A DNA stretch of 64,000 bases from Gigantopelta aegis (Eukaryota > Mollusca > Gastropoda > Neomphalida > Peltospiridae): the NCBI RefSeq assembly GCF_016097555.1, contig NC_054706.1:74306674-74370673 (forward strand). Reading direction: 5' to 3'. Below, in pieces: positions 40,960-53,994 of the stretch. The notes under the pieces were generated by a model that did not search any database, was not told the DNA's origin, and saw only the letters and a list, made by a program, of their open reading frames with translations. Within the stretch, counting starts at the first letter, position 1, and the number at the start of each line of letters is the position of its first letter. A program made the translations under genes and the position numbers.

Positions 40960-41640
40960 CACGCTCTGTGGCCTAATTGCCGTCTACATACAGGACTCAT
41001 AAGGGGAAGGTTAAAAAAATCGTTTTGTTTAAAATTAATCATCGGCTATTGGATGTCAAACAGTTCGTAATTCTGACTCGTAGTCATCAGAGGAAACCTG
41101 CTACATTTTTCCTAATGCAGAAAGGGATCGTTTATATGCACTTTCCCACAGACAGTAAAGCACATACCACGGCCTTTGTCCAGTTATTGTGCACTGGTTG
41201 GAACGAGAAAACCCCAATCAGCTGAATGGATCCACCGAGGTGGTCATAAGGGGAAGGCGACATCATCTCGGAAGAGTGCCAACGCGAAACCGTTGCGCCC
41301 AGTAACACATTCTACTTCGGAATCCAGTCCATGGAACGTGGCCAAGACTTCGTTGGCGCCCAATTACCATCGCTATATCTTCGAAGACATCGAGGACATC
41401 CACAAGGTCCACTACAGCTCAACATGACGAAGTGAATACTGACGGACTACAGAAGCAGGAACCCCGATTCACGCAGGACAGGCATGGATTCCAGCAACCA
41501 TGGACGCTCGCACCATCCAGAAGATGCTGACAATCATGCTCGGGAAGGATGATTTTAAGATCTTCGTAGATGGATTTCCCGAGCTGCCGTCACTCCTCCC
41601 AAACTCACCAATGCCCATCTCTCCTGTACTTTTCGTCTAG
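40960..41640 (+). other. Unrecognised GC-richer segment split by a SINE
   Basis: Outside the SINE the base composition is clearly more balanced than the surroundings, and a frame reads PSTYRTHKGK before and KATSSRKSANAKPLRPVTHS after the insertion. Further frames such as MDARTIQKMLTIMLGKDDFK (41501-41560) exist. No family was recognised. It could be a decayed gene or transposon fragment. Confidence 0.25.
41011..41243 (-). mobile_element. SINE body bounded by a 14-bp target-site duplication
   Basis: TCATAAGGGGAAGG occurs at 40997-41010 and 41244-41257. Between them is the common body (ATCGGCTATTGGATGTCAAA, GGAAACCTGCTACATTTTTC, CAGACAGTAAAGCACATACC) ending GGATCCACCGAGGTGG. Confidence 0.85.
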
Positions 41641-42450
41641 TTCTTAGGTCCACATCTGACTTTTTTGGGTGTGTAAACCTTTATTTTGGCGGACCGTCTA
41701 GATTGCTCAAAATCACCATAAAAGTTTTGGCACAGCAAACAATGTTCTATTCATATGGCCTATAATTTTACGTCCGGATAGTAATTTGGGGATCTTACTC
41801 ATTTCTAATGCAAATTCCGCCTACTTCAAACTTACACCTCTCCTTTGCCTGAACATTAATTGAATATAGTCCGGTAAAAGTGTCTATGCATATTGAAAAC
41901 GGCAGTGGCCTCCCTAACTAATGTATGACTTCCAACTTTACAATGGTAAATGTTCCCTAATGTTGAGAAATGTTTCTTCTCCTCCAGCTTTTCGATTACA
42001 TTTTTAACGACACAGCAGCACGGAAACTACATCGGCTATTGGGTGTCAAACTATGCCAGCTTTTGGTGTCTACATACCACAACGTCTGAGATATCTCAAG
42101 GCATGTTCATTGAATACCGATTTCAAACAAAGCCAAATCATCTGACAGTTGTTTCACCAGAATTAGACAAATGAGACCTCCTGAAGGCTTTCAAAACGTC
42201 TAGAAGACGATTTCCCGATTTGATCTGTTTAAACGTATTTGACTTGCCTATATCTTGTGAAGGTTCAGGTACGTCCATCTCACACCATCTCAGAATTCCC
42301 AATTTGACAACTAAAATGATGTATGCTGTTATACCCTATTTTGATTTTGTACACTTTTTCTTTTTTTATGAAAATATCTTAACAGCCTTTTTTGTTTTTT
42401 TATTTGTTGGGTTGTTTTTTTTAGCTTAAATAAAAACAATTATCTCAAAG

Positions 42451-43957
42451 TATACTCTGTCAAAAAAGAAACGCATAGGTGATAGGGAAAGAAGAAAAGT
42501 GTTTGATTTTACAAAGTATCATTTTTTTGTAAAATGTTGCTGAATGACCATGTTTGTTAATGTTCCTGGAATGGGACAGCATGCCCAAATGCACCCTAAA
42601 ACAAATTTAACGCACGTTATGGCACGTTGTGCGACAATTGCAGGATATCGGCGTGAAATGGTCAGATTTTGGCGAATGCACGTGGCACTCGGGGAAAATA
42701 TTGGGGGTAGTGATGGGTATTTAAAGCTGCAATGCTCGCAATGATGCCTCATTTCCATTTCAACGTAGACGAGTTACAAGATGCCAAGACTAAACGTGCC
42801 GAATTGAAACATTGCAATAGACCGCCTCCAGTTAGGTGAATCGCAGTCAGCAGTCGCACGCCACATGAACGTCCATCAGAGCACCATTTCACGTCTCTGG
42901 GACAGGTACGAGCAGTTTCAATCAGCTGAAGACCGGTCCAGAAGTGGAAGACCTCGCATAACAACTGCAGCACAAAATCGCTACGTCCGGGTTCTGCACT
43001 TGCGTCACCGAACTGCCACAGCAACGAACACTGCTGGACGCATACCTGGTTTGAGAAGGGCGTCTGCACAAACCATTCGGAACCGGTTTACCAGCTGGTT
43101 TACGGGCTAGGAGACCGTCCTGCGACGTCAACATCGACATTTATGTGTTCGCTGGTGCACGAATGTAGAGAGGTGGAACTTGGGAAACTGGCGGCGAGTT
43201 TGGTTCAGCGACGAGTCATGTTTCCTTCTACAGCGACGTGATGGACGACGTGTTTACAGATGCCGCAATGAACGTTTTGCCAACAACTGCATCGCCCAAG
43301 TTGACAGATTCAGTGGGAGAAGTGTCATGATATGGGGACCCATCTCATACACCGGCAGACGTGATTTTGTGTTTGTACAAAGCAACCGGACAGTTGTACG
43401 CTACCGGGATGAAATTCTTCGCCGTCACATGCTTCCCATTTTGGATCGACAGAGAGCTCTCTTTCAGCAGGACAATGCCAGGTCGCATACGACACGTGTA
43501 ACAATGGATTTCCTACAGAATGAGAACATTAATGTGCTGCCATGGCCATCAAGATCGCCAGATCTCAATCCCACTGAACATCTATGGGACAAACTGAACA
43601 GACGTGTACGCCAGCGTTACTCGGAGCCTCAGACGCTTCCGCAACTGTCACATGCACTGCATGGAGAATGGGCTAGGATTCCACGTGCCCGGATTCAGAG
43701 ACTCATTCAGTCTATGCCAAGGAGATGTCGTGCAGTGATTGCTGCTGCTGGTGGCCACACAAGATACTAATTTCAGCGCTCTCATGCTTGGTGACGAAAA
43801 CGCCTCCACTGCCGTCAGTCCATAGCAAGAACATTGTCACATACTCATGTCGAATTTGACTGTAATACGATCATAAATAACGAAATTATGCCACTTTGTA
43901 TTAAAGAGATAATTCCACGACTGTTTCGCCTATGCGTTTCTTTTTTGACAGAGTATA
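42451..43957 (+). mobile_element. Tc1/mariner-type DNA transposon, intact ends, broken transposase
   Basis: Perfect 29-bp terminal inverted repeats begin TATACTCTGTCAAAAAAG at 42451 and end with the complement at 43957, consistent with TA target duplication. The element is 1507 bp, typical for Tc1-like transposons. Confidence 0.93.
42781..43770 (+). pseudogene. Tc1-like transposase (DD34E) pseudogene
   Basis: An N-terminal helix-turn-helix region (QSAVARHMNVHQSTISRLWD and GRPRITT) is followed by a catalytic part with FSDESCF, FQQDNARSHTTR and SPDLNPTEHLWD. 34 residues separate the second Asp and the Glu, so it is DD34E. A TGA at 42805-42807 shortly after the presumed start, and a frame break near 43100-43110, inactivate it. 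The second half (43180-43770) is open. Confidence 0.9.
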
Positions 43958-44009
43958 GTTCCCAAGAGGCAAGCTTGAAAATTAATCTTTTCGCAGACTG
44001 TTTTAAATA

Positions 44010-45600
44010 AACACCCACAGAGTTCTAAATAGATGTCTTTGATTAGATATCATCCAATTATGTGCCTGCTGACAGACAAAGTATTATTATAATTAAAACT
44101 ACAAAACCAACATGTTATTGATTTATACAGAATATGTCTCTGCTGGCACTTGAAATTACTGTCATCTTTTGATAACAACATAACCGGAGAATCATTTTGA
44201 GGATGCCCTCCCCCCCCCCCCCCCCCCCAAAAACAATAATCTAATATAATCTATTAAATTTGATAGTCGTCATATATATATATATATATATATATACACA
44301 CGCATATATCGGAATACAACATTATCCAATGATGTTTTAACCTCAAATATTCTTTAATTTCCAACATGCCGCTGTGAGTTGTTTTTTCTTTTGTATTTGT
44401 GTCTAAAGTATGGTCGTTTACATTTCAAATGCCTGCCATAATTAATTCTGTTGAAGATTATCCGAGTACTGAGGTGAGTAAGATTTGGACCACATAGATT
44501 TATCAGAAAAAACAGTTGGTTTTCTATCGCAATATCTAAAATAACATAGCACCCATCCTTGTCAGTTATAATTTATTTGACAATGTTTTCAAAATTATTT
44601 TAACAAGTAGCTTAATAGTATAAAACCCTCAACCTCATAAAATTCCAATGTTATTTACTTAATGGTTGAGGGATGGGGAGGAGCATCTCAGTCGGGAGAG
44701 CGCTTGCCCGAGATGCTTTGGTCATAGGATTTGTGCTAAAGACACTACTCACTAAAGTATTTTAACATAAAAAATTAATTCTGTTGAGGTCAAATCATAA
44801 AATGATGGGATGTACAACAGCTGTTGGCCGTGCTCATCGTGGATACCACTTCTGGAGTACGAAAATGCATAATACCAGTTTCGACAGTGATTAAGGAGTG
44901 CAGCTAATTCTATGAATATATTCATTGAGTTCTGTTAACAGCAGTCTTCCTGCAAGTGGGTTAGGAAAGATGACCATGGGAAATGGCAGTTCAGCTATAT
45001 ACAAAGCACATAATAATACATTTTTAAAATTCCCCCATTGACTCATTCAAAAAGTAGCAGTCTACTACATAGAATCTTGTCTGATATACATTCCCAACTT
45101 TAACAGAGCTTTTAATATTTCCACACCTGCCATTGGTGAAATATGTGCCATGACCTGTCACATTTGTGTTTTGTCTGGAAAGTTAACTTATTTAATTGGA
45201 TTTAAACTTGTGTTAGTGTAACATGTACTAGCATGCTTAAAAGATGTGTAGGTACTAAAAAAAAAAACAATATTGGCATCTTTTTTTTTTCATTAGTTTT
45301 TCTATTTTTCTTTTTTTTAATATTATTTTTTTTTAACGAAAACCTTTAATGTTTTGTATCATCAAGACTCACCTTATATTCTACGGATCTCATAGAGGTT
45401 TGTATATAGCAAACATGATGAATTATGCACAATATATCCAGTTTAAAAATTGTCTGATACAGCAATTTTCTAAAAATGACTTTAATGATATCATTTAAAG
45501 TTTGTCAGCTAATACACTATAACCAAAATGGTTCTCATAATTATCAGAGGTAAGAGTAGTTAAAGCATATGGTGTCCTTCTAAAACATAAAACAACACAC
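44010..45600. other. Intergenic, nothing coding seen
   Basis: It contains a C run (44210-44228), a (TA)n tract (about 44272-44295), the SINE head at 44672-44745 and T-rich tracts around 45280-45335. Confidence 0.6.
44672..44745 (+). mobile_element. tRNA-like SINE head fragment
   Basis: CATCTCAGTCGGGAGAGCGC (A-box-like) and GGTCATAGGATTTG (B-box-like) are separated by about 30 bp. It is followed by sequence without the usual body. Confidence 0.5.
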
Positions 45601-45609
45601 ACAGTTAAG

Positions 45610-46016
45610 CATTTAAGACATAACACCTTTATTAATGTACACATTACAGACCGATTCATTGATTTCGTTAACAAAACTATATTTTTAAAAAAGGAACAGT
45701 GATATAATGATACACAACTGATGTATTCCATCCGACAATGTACAAACAACTGTTTAAAATTCAGAAGTAAATGGCATTACTAATCAGTTAAATGTGTGGA
45801 CACAAATAATAAAAAATAATAATAATAAAAAAAAGAAAAAAAAGAAACGACATGGTGTTATTCAAAAAGATGCTCTAACCTCTATAATCTGCTAAAAAGT
45901 AGATCATATGAGAAAACCTTTTTAGGATGAACAATTCCAACATGTTTGGACACTGAGGAAATCAAGTCCTTTTTACCACATCACTGATACTGCCACAAAT
46001 CTCACTGCAAAGCTCT
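45610..46016 (-). other. Possible terminal 3'UTR exon of the LUC7L3 gene
   Basis: On the - strand a good acceptor (TTCTTTTTCAG) ends at 46017, and AATAAA lies at 45629-45634. With the donor at 53961-53962 this would make a 3'UTR intron of about 7.9 kb. No transcript evidence is available here. Other acceptors are possible. Confidence 0.3.
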
Positions 46017-46489
46017 GAAAAAGAACAAAACACAAAATATTCTTTTAATACAACAGCAAATAAAATCATACCTAAGTCAAACAAACCAATCCCTACCCCG
46101 TCTTTTATTTGATTTTCTTTCTTTTTCCTTCTTTTTTTTTTGGTTTATGAATAAAAAGAGAGAAATCTCACATTCCACACATAAAAACAAAAATAGAAAA
46201 CCTTTCAAAAAACAACAAAACAAATATTAATTTTAATTTCTTTTTTTATCATAAAAGTTATAATCCAAACTGTACTAAAAATTGTGGCAGAGAGTGTAAA
46301 GAATTTGAAAATGTGCAGTATCTCATAAAGATCTAATGCTGTCCAGTAATACAAGTGGTCAGTGATGTGGGATGTGAGATTTGGCTCTCGGTGGAGCTAC
46401 AAATGGAGGACACACACAGGACTGTTTTGGAAACTAGTATATTGCATAGATATCACCCACCTCTGAAAAAAAGTACACCTGTGAGATGA

Positions 46490-46600
46490 AACGTTGCAGT
46501 GGATTTCACAAATTGGTGTTCCCTTTCCTCGACACCTCCTAGGCATTGCACGGATGTATGGCTGAATCATTCGTGGAATAGAAACTGGACAGTTTAGTTT
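46490..46600 (-). pseudogene. Small Tc1-like transposase C-terminus relic
   Basis: The - strand reads IPRMIQPYIRAMPRRCRG, which parallels the end of the Tc1 transposase at 42781-43770 (IQRLIQSMPRRCRA). No inverted repeats were seen. Confidence 0.4.
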
Positions 46601-48029
46601 ACAAACAGCCACCACACGGGTTAAAAGTACCTTCTTGTTAATGTAACAACTAATCGATGGGGACATTATACAATACATTTTTATTTTTAAATAATAAAAA
46701 AATTTAAAATTAAAAATTATTAATTTTCTTTTCTTTTTTTAATGTAACAATTTCATGCAAAATACTGAACTACAATGTATATGAAGTTAATTGGGCAACT
46801 TATTCCACACAAATTGAACCTAAAACCTATCCCTCTTAACAGCCATCAAAGAATGAAAAATCAACAAGTACTTTACTTTGTTAACATTTAGCTAGCTAAT
46901 ATTTGCTCTGTTCAACTAAATTTAATAACATTTTAATTATTTATTTGTTCTACTCAACTTACTTTCAAATTTTTTAAAATATTATTAACTCAAAAAGTAT
47001 TTTTAAGCATTATTTATGTTTTAAATATTTTCATTATACATGTTCACTCTTACAAATACAGTATAATCTTGCTGATTCAAACACCATTGAGGTACCTCAA
47101 GTTGACCCATCAGCCAGGCTGGACCAAGCATTGAGCCAACTTTAAGAATGTCTTTGGCATTTTGTACATTGAAAGCATTGATTAATAATGATACAGAGGG
47201 AGGTGAATGGCCCCGACACCATCTTCTCTCTCACTTGAACATGACATTTAAACTAGCGACACTAGTGATAGTAATGTATTCAGACGGAATTAAACTAAGA
47301 TTGGCAAATATTAAATTGGAAATCAAAGATTGCACATATTTGTAAGTGTATGATCATTAATGCCACCCATCCACTACTAAGAAAATACTGGTCAAATCAT
47401 TCAGTCGAGGGCCGAATTGACCCTGTCAAAAATATATAATAGTCAATTTTGCAATCACATTAAAACTTTCATGAATAAAGGATTAAACTGGAGAATGCAT
47501 TTGAATGGGTGCATTCATAAAAAATATTTATCTTGGCCCTAAGGACCGTGTAAATAAGTTTTCCTAAATCCACACTTCCTCATATAATCTCCACTACAGC
47601 AGGGTTTTTTTAAACAAAAAGTTGGAACAATGTTTTTGGTTTAAAGTTTTTCATTTTTATACCAACCAGATTATAGCGTATATGCAATTTGATCATGTGT
47701 AGTGGTGTTCTGTATTTAGAAAGTTACAGTGCCAGAATACTGAGTTGTGTAAAAAGAATAATCTTCTTACTGAGTAGAACAGTGACACAAAGAGTCAGAA
47801 ATGGATTAACTGTGATTTACAAATATAGATGTTGTCAAGCATCATTCCACATGTCATTTTATCTACATGGCGATATAGCACATTCAGTATGATAAAACAG
47901 CAACTTTCATTGGCTTAAAAACAAATGGCCTACCACCTGAAGTAACTGATCACTTGCCTTGGAACCAAAGAACAGTCAGACAGGAATATTTGGAAACAGC
48001 ATGCAGGCACTTGTTAGAATATCAGCCAG

Positions 48030-48215
48030 TGCTCCACAACTGTTGCAACAAAGATTGTGGTATGTACTATTCGGACTTGCTGCTAACAGTAGCCCATTGT
48101 ATGGTGGCAGTGGGTTTCCTCTATCATTATTTGAGTGGTTCTTAACCATATGACCGACACCATATAATCGTAATTAAAATAAGTTGCATATATCATTAAA
48201 TAAAACATTCATTCA
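48030..48215 (+). mobile_element. SINE with second-type 3' end
   Basis: CAGTGCTCCACAACTGTTGC, TGGTGGCAGTGGGTTTCCTC, TTAACCATATGACCGACACC and TCATTAAATAAAACATTC, with a CATT tail. Confidence 0.65.
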
Positions 48216-49541
48216 TTTATTTATTGTTTTGTTGAAATATTATTCTAATTCATATCCAGTTTGTTGCCACTTGTTTCTTGTGCATACGATTGCCACTTTT
48301 TATATCAATATCCCTCCTGCCTTCTCCTTTTCTCAAATGGAACAGACAATGGCCATTTCCAACTTCTTATGTGTCCCTGTTCTATCCTAACTTGGACTCC
48401 ATAAGTTTAATTACTATCCCTGAAGTGGATTTATGTTTTCAGTACATCTAAGAAAGTTGACTTAAGAATATGTTTTCGAGTATTTTTACTATTCTGAACA
48501 GAACTATAGGTAGATAAAGCACCAAATGACGAAAGAAAACTATATGTATTAAAAAAATAAAAATAATGACCTCCAGTTATGTTAGTCTCAAAGGAATTTT
48601 ATGATTTTGTTTCACATTCATAAACATTTTTTCGTTTGTACAATCAAAACATTATCAACTATAGTAAACATATATACATATAAGCCCGAATCACCTTTTT
48701 ACACATGATTTGAGGCAATAAAAATACATATAAAAAGCTGTCACCACAAGAAATACCTGTATAAATAAACTTTGAAATTCCACAAATGTGAAATGAACAT
48801 CGCTGCAGGTGACTGCCATGTCCCTGGATGCATGAACAGCTTGTATTGGTGACCGTTACACAGCAGCATCAAGGCTACTTCACTTCACCTTAACATCACA
48901 CACACCTCTCCAGTGAACCAAAACACTTTTTTTACTTAGCATTCAGTTGTTAATATGTAGGCAACATCAAACAAAAAAGCAATGGAACATGATTATAAGA
49001 GATTGGTTAGAAAAGGAGGAATGATAGGATGCGAATCCCCTGGAAATCTGTTTGACCTGCACATTAAACTGACCATATTAACTAGGTCTTTATTCTAGTT
49101 CTATGTACTAAAGAATGCTTCCATGTCCAATCTTCTTTTTGGCTTCAGACATCTTGAATGTCTTTTATGCATTCTAGTCTCAACATTCACTTCAATTATA
49201 CAAAATAGGTGATCTTAGCCTTCTGGCCTAATATGAACAGACCTATTATTGTCTACAACAGATTGCATGTGTATCCTTTTAGAGTTGTAGTTTAAAAAAA
49301 CAAGAAGCTGGAAACTCAGTACAGCTGTCTGAACCAGGCAGTATTGCAGCATTGTTTACCCTTAATACTGTGGTCTAATAAAAACTGAATGAAAACCCTG
49401 GTGTTGTACTTCTAAAACTGACAGCATGAGTACCCTTAACATTGTGGTCTAAAACAAACAGTGAATATACTTCTCATTGTGGTCTAAACATTAAGGCATT
49501 AATACTCTTAATATTCAGGTCTGTTTGCCTCATAAATTTTG

Positions 49542-49775
49542 AAGCTCTTATCATTCTGATATCACTTTGAGAGTATACAGCTGTCAGCTTAAAGTAGATC
49601 TGCTTTCTAAAAAGCTTTATCATTCTGATATCACTCTGAGAGTATACAGCTGTCAGCTTGAAGTTTGATGTAGATATGCTTTCTAAAACGCTTTATCATT
49701 CTGATATCACTCTAAGTATACAGCTGTCAGCTTGAAGTTTGATGTAGATCTGCTTTCTAAAAAAGCTTTATCAGG
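49542..49775. repeat. Tandem triplicate of about 70-76 bp
   Basis: ATCATTCTGATATCACT recurs at 49550, 49618 and 49695, each followed by GTATACAGCTGTCAGCTT and GATCTGCTTTCTAAAA-like sequence. Confidence 0.8.
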
Positions 49776-52700
49776 GCTCGCAGTATCTGCCTGTGCCCCT
49801 CTCCCAAAAAAAGGTAGCCACATTTTTTTTAGTGACAAGACTTATCTCATCTGTTTTTCAGCTTGTGCTTCTGCTATATTTTAATCACATAATGCTCTGA
49901 TTTTTTGTACCCTCCCAAACCCTTCCTTCGTCCCCATGCTATCTTATTTCCAGCAGAATGCCTTTTAATTCCTATGTCCAGCCCTATTTATCCCTAATAC
50001 ATGCATCATAAAATAGCAAGATGTTTTAATTTTCTTTACTGAAGTCTTTTTTGTTCAGTCTAATGGTAACACAAATAGTCATACCTGTTTCATGGTTAGT
50101 GTAATTACACAGTGCAGTTAAGGATACTAAAATAGTTAGACGAAGGTAGGGGGGGGTCAGAAGGTTCTTTCTTATTTTAGTTTGTTCAGAGGACAAGCGC
50201 TCGATCATCTATACACATTTTATAAAATGTTATGTGCATCTTAACAAAAGCATGACTGAGAATGTGCATGTTCATCGACAGGTAAACCCGTATCTGGCTA
50301 ATCAAAAACAGCACACACTGTCATACAAAACACACTGCCAACAGATCTGAAAATATTGAGATGCTAAAAGTACCAGTACTTCGCCAAATTGTGATGGACA
50401 AGATATATAACCAGCAGTACAAGGGAGTCATCTGTATTTTTTTCGGACAGCTTTATTCAGGTTGAAATTTAAAAAGTCCCAACATATTTTAATTTCACTG
50501 GATCATATGAAATTTGTATTATAACAATATTGTCCCATAGGCTGATTAACTAGTAGAAATTTTGGAGGACTAGTAAATATTGGTTGGTACTAATCCGTGG
50601 ATTAGTGAGATATGTTCCATTTCTATACCCCTGAAAATCTAAATTGTGCAGTTTTTGCCTAACCAAAATTATCAATAACTTTAGTTGAAGTAAAACTGTT
50701 TTGGAAATTAATGAAGAAAGTAAAATTTATTTAGCTACTTTAATAAACAAAAAATTATACCAAGATTATCTTTTTTTAGCAGTAACAAATTAAATATATA
50801 AAATTCTTTTCTTTTCTTGTGAGAGTAATTTTTAAACCCTTGTATGAAGGATTCACTTTTATGAAAAATGCCATCAAACAATAATTAAAGTGCTTTCTGA
50901 CCGCTCCCCCAACTACCAACCCAGTAAAACATTTGTCAAGTATCTGAAAGCTATACTGTAATCAACATTTTGTAAATAAATTTAATAACTAAATATACCT
51001 TTGATTAACTCACAACTGATGTATGAGAAAATATAACGATAAGCACATTTCTTTTCTGGAAAATGGTGAAAGATTAAGGACAATCATGTGTGGTTCATGT
51101 CAGGCACTATGTCAAAAAATGTATAACATTCATTAAGTCTGGATTCTCTCAAAACCTTTTTTTAAAACTTCTGCAAACTAAGTGTTACCTGTTGCACGAA
51201 ACCCACTACAATCAGTATTAGATCAAAGACTTAATAATTTGAAATAACAATGGGCAAACATGAAAAAACCTTACTCTGAATTCGATAAAGGTTGCACATA
51301 AATTTCAAAATGTTCTTGCAAAATCCTTAATAATTGGCATCTCTACTTAAGATATGTTTTGCTTTCACTTAGAAAGTTATCGTATGATATGTCACAATCA
51401 AGCACTTTCTTGATAATTTATTAAGTCTAAATTAAAAAGTTTTAAATTACTCATTTGCTTTCTTTGAAATGGTATACTTAATCCCATCATCTTCAAGTCT
51501 TACTAAATTGAATACATTTTGGACGTAGCAATTTGTTTTTTTAAGGTAAAGATTTAACTGAACATTAAAGTTGAAAGTAAAAACAGAAAATCAGGACCAT
51601 GAGTTATCTATAAAGAGAAATGTTTGCTAATGGGAACGGTGTACAAAGGTTTAAACGAATTGATATCTGTAAACCAATATCTTAAAGTAATGTTTGATAA
51701 GACTTCACTACAGTAGATAACATTTTAAACTTTCAGGTAAATGGGAAACAGCTCAAGTTATTTTCACCTAAGTAACAGATATATTTGAGTTACATGATTT
51801 ATTATTTATTGCCTAAATAATGAAGTATCTAATATTAACTCACTTGAACTAGGTTTTGTACTACACTAAAATTAAATGTGCATTTTAAACAATTAAAAAA
51901 AAACATTTTAGACTAATGGATATAGTTCAAGTGATTTTTACCAACCTGAAATTTCCTAACCGGTAAATTATTTTGTATGATGGTTCGCTATTGCACTAAT
52001 ATTCCACTTGTGTATTAAACAAACTGATTTTGCAATGATATATTTTCAATTTAATCACTGATATGCTACATATCAGAAAAAGAATTATTCATCGTATAAG
52101 CACCAATATGGGGGTTTTTAAATGCCTTTTTATGTTATAGTTTTCTAACTGTGATGTATGTTCAAAAAAGGAATTTAAAAAAAAAATGCTATGCAGTCCT
52201 TGAAATAATCTTATAACTTATTAATCTGATTAAAATTAGCTTTACTGGTCTACCAGTAGATCTAACAGCATTGCGTGGACTCCCATGTCCAGGTTACATT
52301 TCATCTATAAATAACAATTTTAATATTGACCAATTACACTTTGCCTTTTATAGCGTTATTCGGGAACATATAAATTCTAAAAATATTGGGCGAGACTATT
52401 TATGCAATAGGCGAACTTGTTAGTCTATTTCAACATTAAAAAAACAGGGAGAAAAGTGCAGTAATAAACTCTGGATTGTATACTAGTATAAACAGATTTT
52501 ATGGCTATACCATCACAGGGTTTCCCCACCCCCCCGTCTTGAAACAAATTTTATATAAAATTTTATATTGCAATTAGTTTCCGGCATACTTCGTAATTCA
52601 CCCGAATCATTCTTTTGAAATCACTGGCATGATTTTGCAAGTAAGGTTTTGATTGGTCGAAAGAAAGGTCAACTAGACATGAGCTCCAATGGGCTGTCGT

Positions 52701-53422
52701 TAGATCCACATGTAATAATGGAGCTAATTTTAATTAGATTGATAACTTATTAACTGCATTGCACATTTAAAGATAATAAAGGATGGTTTTCTAGCATTTT
52801 TATGTATGAGCTTGCTAACTGCAGGACATTCACAAATAAAAGGCTTGGGTTTTTTGGGGCATTTTTATGTTATATCTTACTAACTGCAGTGCATGCTTAA
52901 AGATAAAATGTTGTTATGCATTTGGGTAACTGTAGTAAAAATATCAGGACGACGTTCTCGTTTTAAACATACTGCTCTTAAAGAGATTTTTAGCCTGCTA
53001 TTACTTTTCAGTAGTCACATGAATTCCATCAATCGCATAGAGCTCTGACGAAACAAAATGTTACACAACAAAATACAAGATTAATTCAATATATTTATTT
53101 CATAACAGAATTTTTTCAACAAAACGAGAAACTTGAAAGTCAACCTACAAAATGACAAGCTTTCAATTACCAGCCCTTGTAGTTTGTCAGCATTCAGCAC
53201 TGCTGATCTAAAAGCTGAAGAGAAAAAAAATTGTGTGTTTGTGGAAAGGTGCAGAAAAATATTAGGTAGGCGTGGTCAGCTTTTTTCTCTCTTTTTTTTT
53301 ACTACATTCATCTCTATGATAAAATATCACAGACCATAGGAGTTCAAAGTTCATGGGAAACACTTTTTCAGTTCCGTGCCTTGTTATCAAAGAACCCAAA
53401 TAGGAAACTGTTTTTAAAAAAT

Positions 53423-53428
<6 letters not shown>

Positions 53429-53461
<33 letters not shown>
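53429..53461. repeat. (AT)n microsatellite
   Basis: About 33 bp of alternating AT. Confidence 0.9.
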
Positions 53462-53466
<5 letters not shown>

Positions 53467-53960
53467 TTCGTTGAATAGTTGTACTCGATATAACAATCAT
53501 GTGAAACAAAATTTCGGTTCTGTGACTTTACCAACACGCTACCCAAAACAATCGTTTCCGTGATGAAATCTGAAGGCCTGATGTCATGTACCATATACAC
53601 TTTTTTACCTACATATTAATTTTTTTAATAATAAAAAAAACACTGATACACCGGGACAAAAAAAGTAGAGTCAGCCCTTTTTTCTAGGTAGGGTTGGGTT
53701 CCCAGAAACACATTTTTTTAGGCTTCAGCTTCTTTTTTTTTGCCAAAACATATCATTGTGAGAATGTCATGACAGCATGTATTTCCACCTTTGTCTCAGC
53801 ATTTCTTCCACACCACCCCAACGTACTTTTTTGAACTGCAAGGGCTGTTTATGAAAGCTCCCTAACCCTTCTTTTGCTAAATAGAGAAGAGCACTCACCT
53901 GAGAAACTGAAAAGAAAAAGCTTCACGAGTGAGGATTGAATCGGTTAACAAGCAGCACTT

Positions 53961-53966
53961 ACCTTG
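53961..53966 (-). promoter_or_regulatory. Candidate 5' splice site in the LUC7L3 3'UTR
   Basis: The - strand sequence CACACCAAG|GTAAGT is a near-perfect donor, 32 nt after the stop codon at 53995. This is within the distance usually tolerated without nonsense-mediated decay. It implies a 3'UTR intron. Confidence 0.5.
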
Positions 53967-53994
53967 GTGTGAAAAGCTACCTCTATGATTGTCG

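Larger units (their letters stand above)
46680..53960. other. Long AT-rich stretch without recognised coding sequence
   Basis: It is probably intron of the LUC7L3 3'UTR and/or intergenic. Recognisable pieces are a SINE with second-type 3' end at 48030-48215, a 70-76-bp tandem triplicate at 49542-49775, and an (AT)n tract at 53429-53461. No open frame beyond random length was supportable. Confidence 0.6.
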
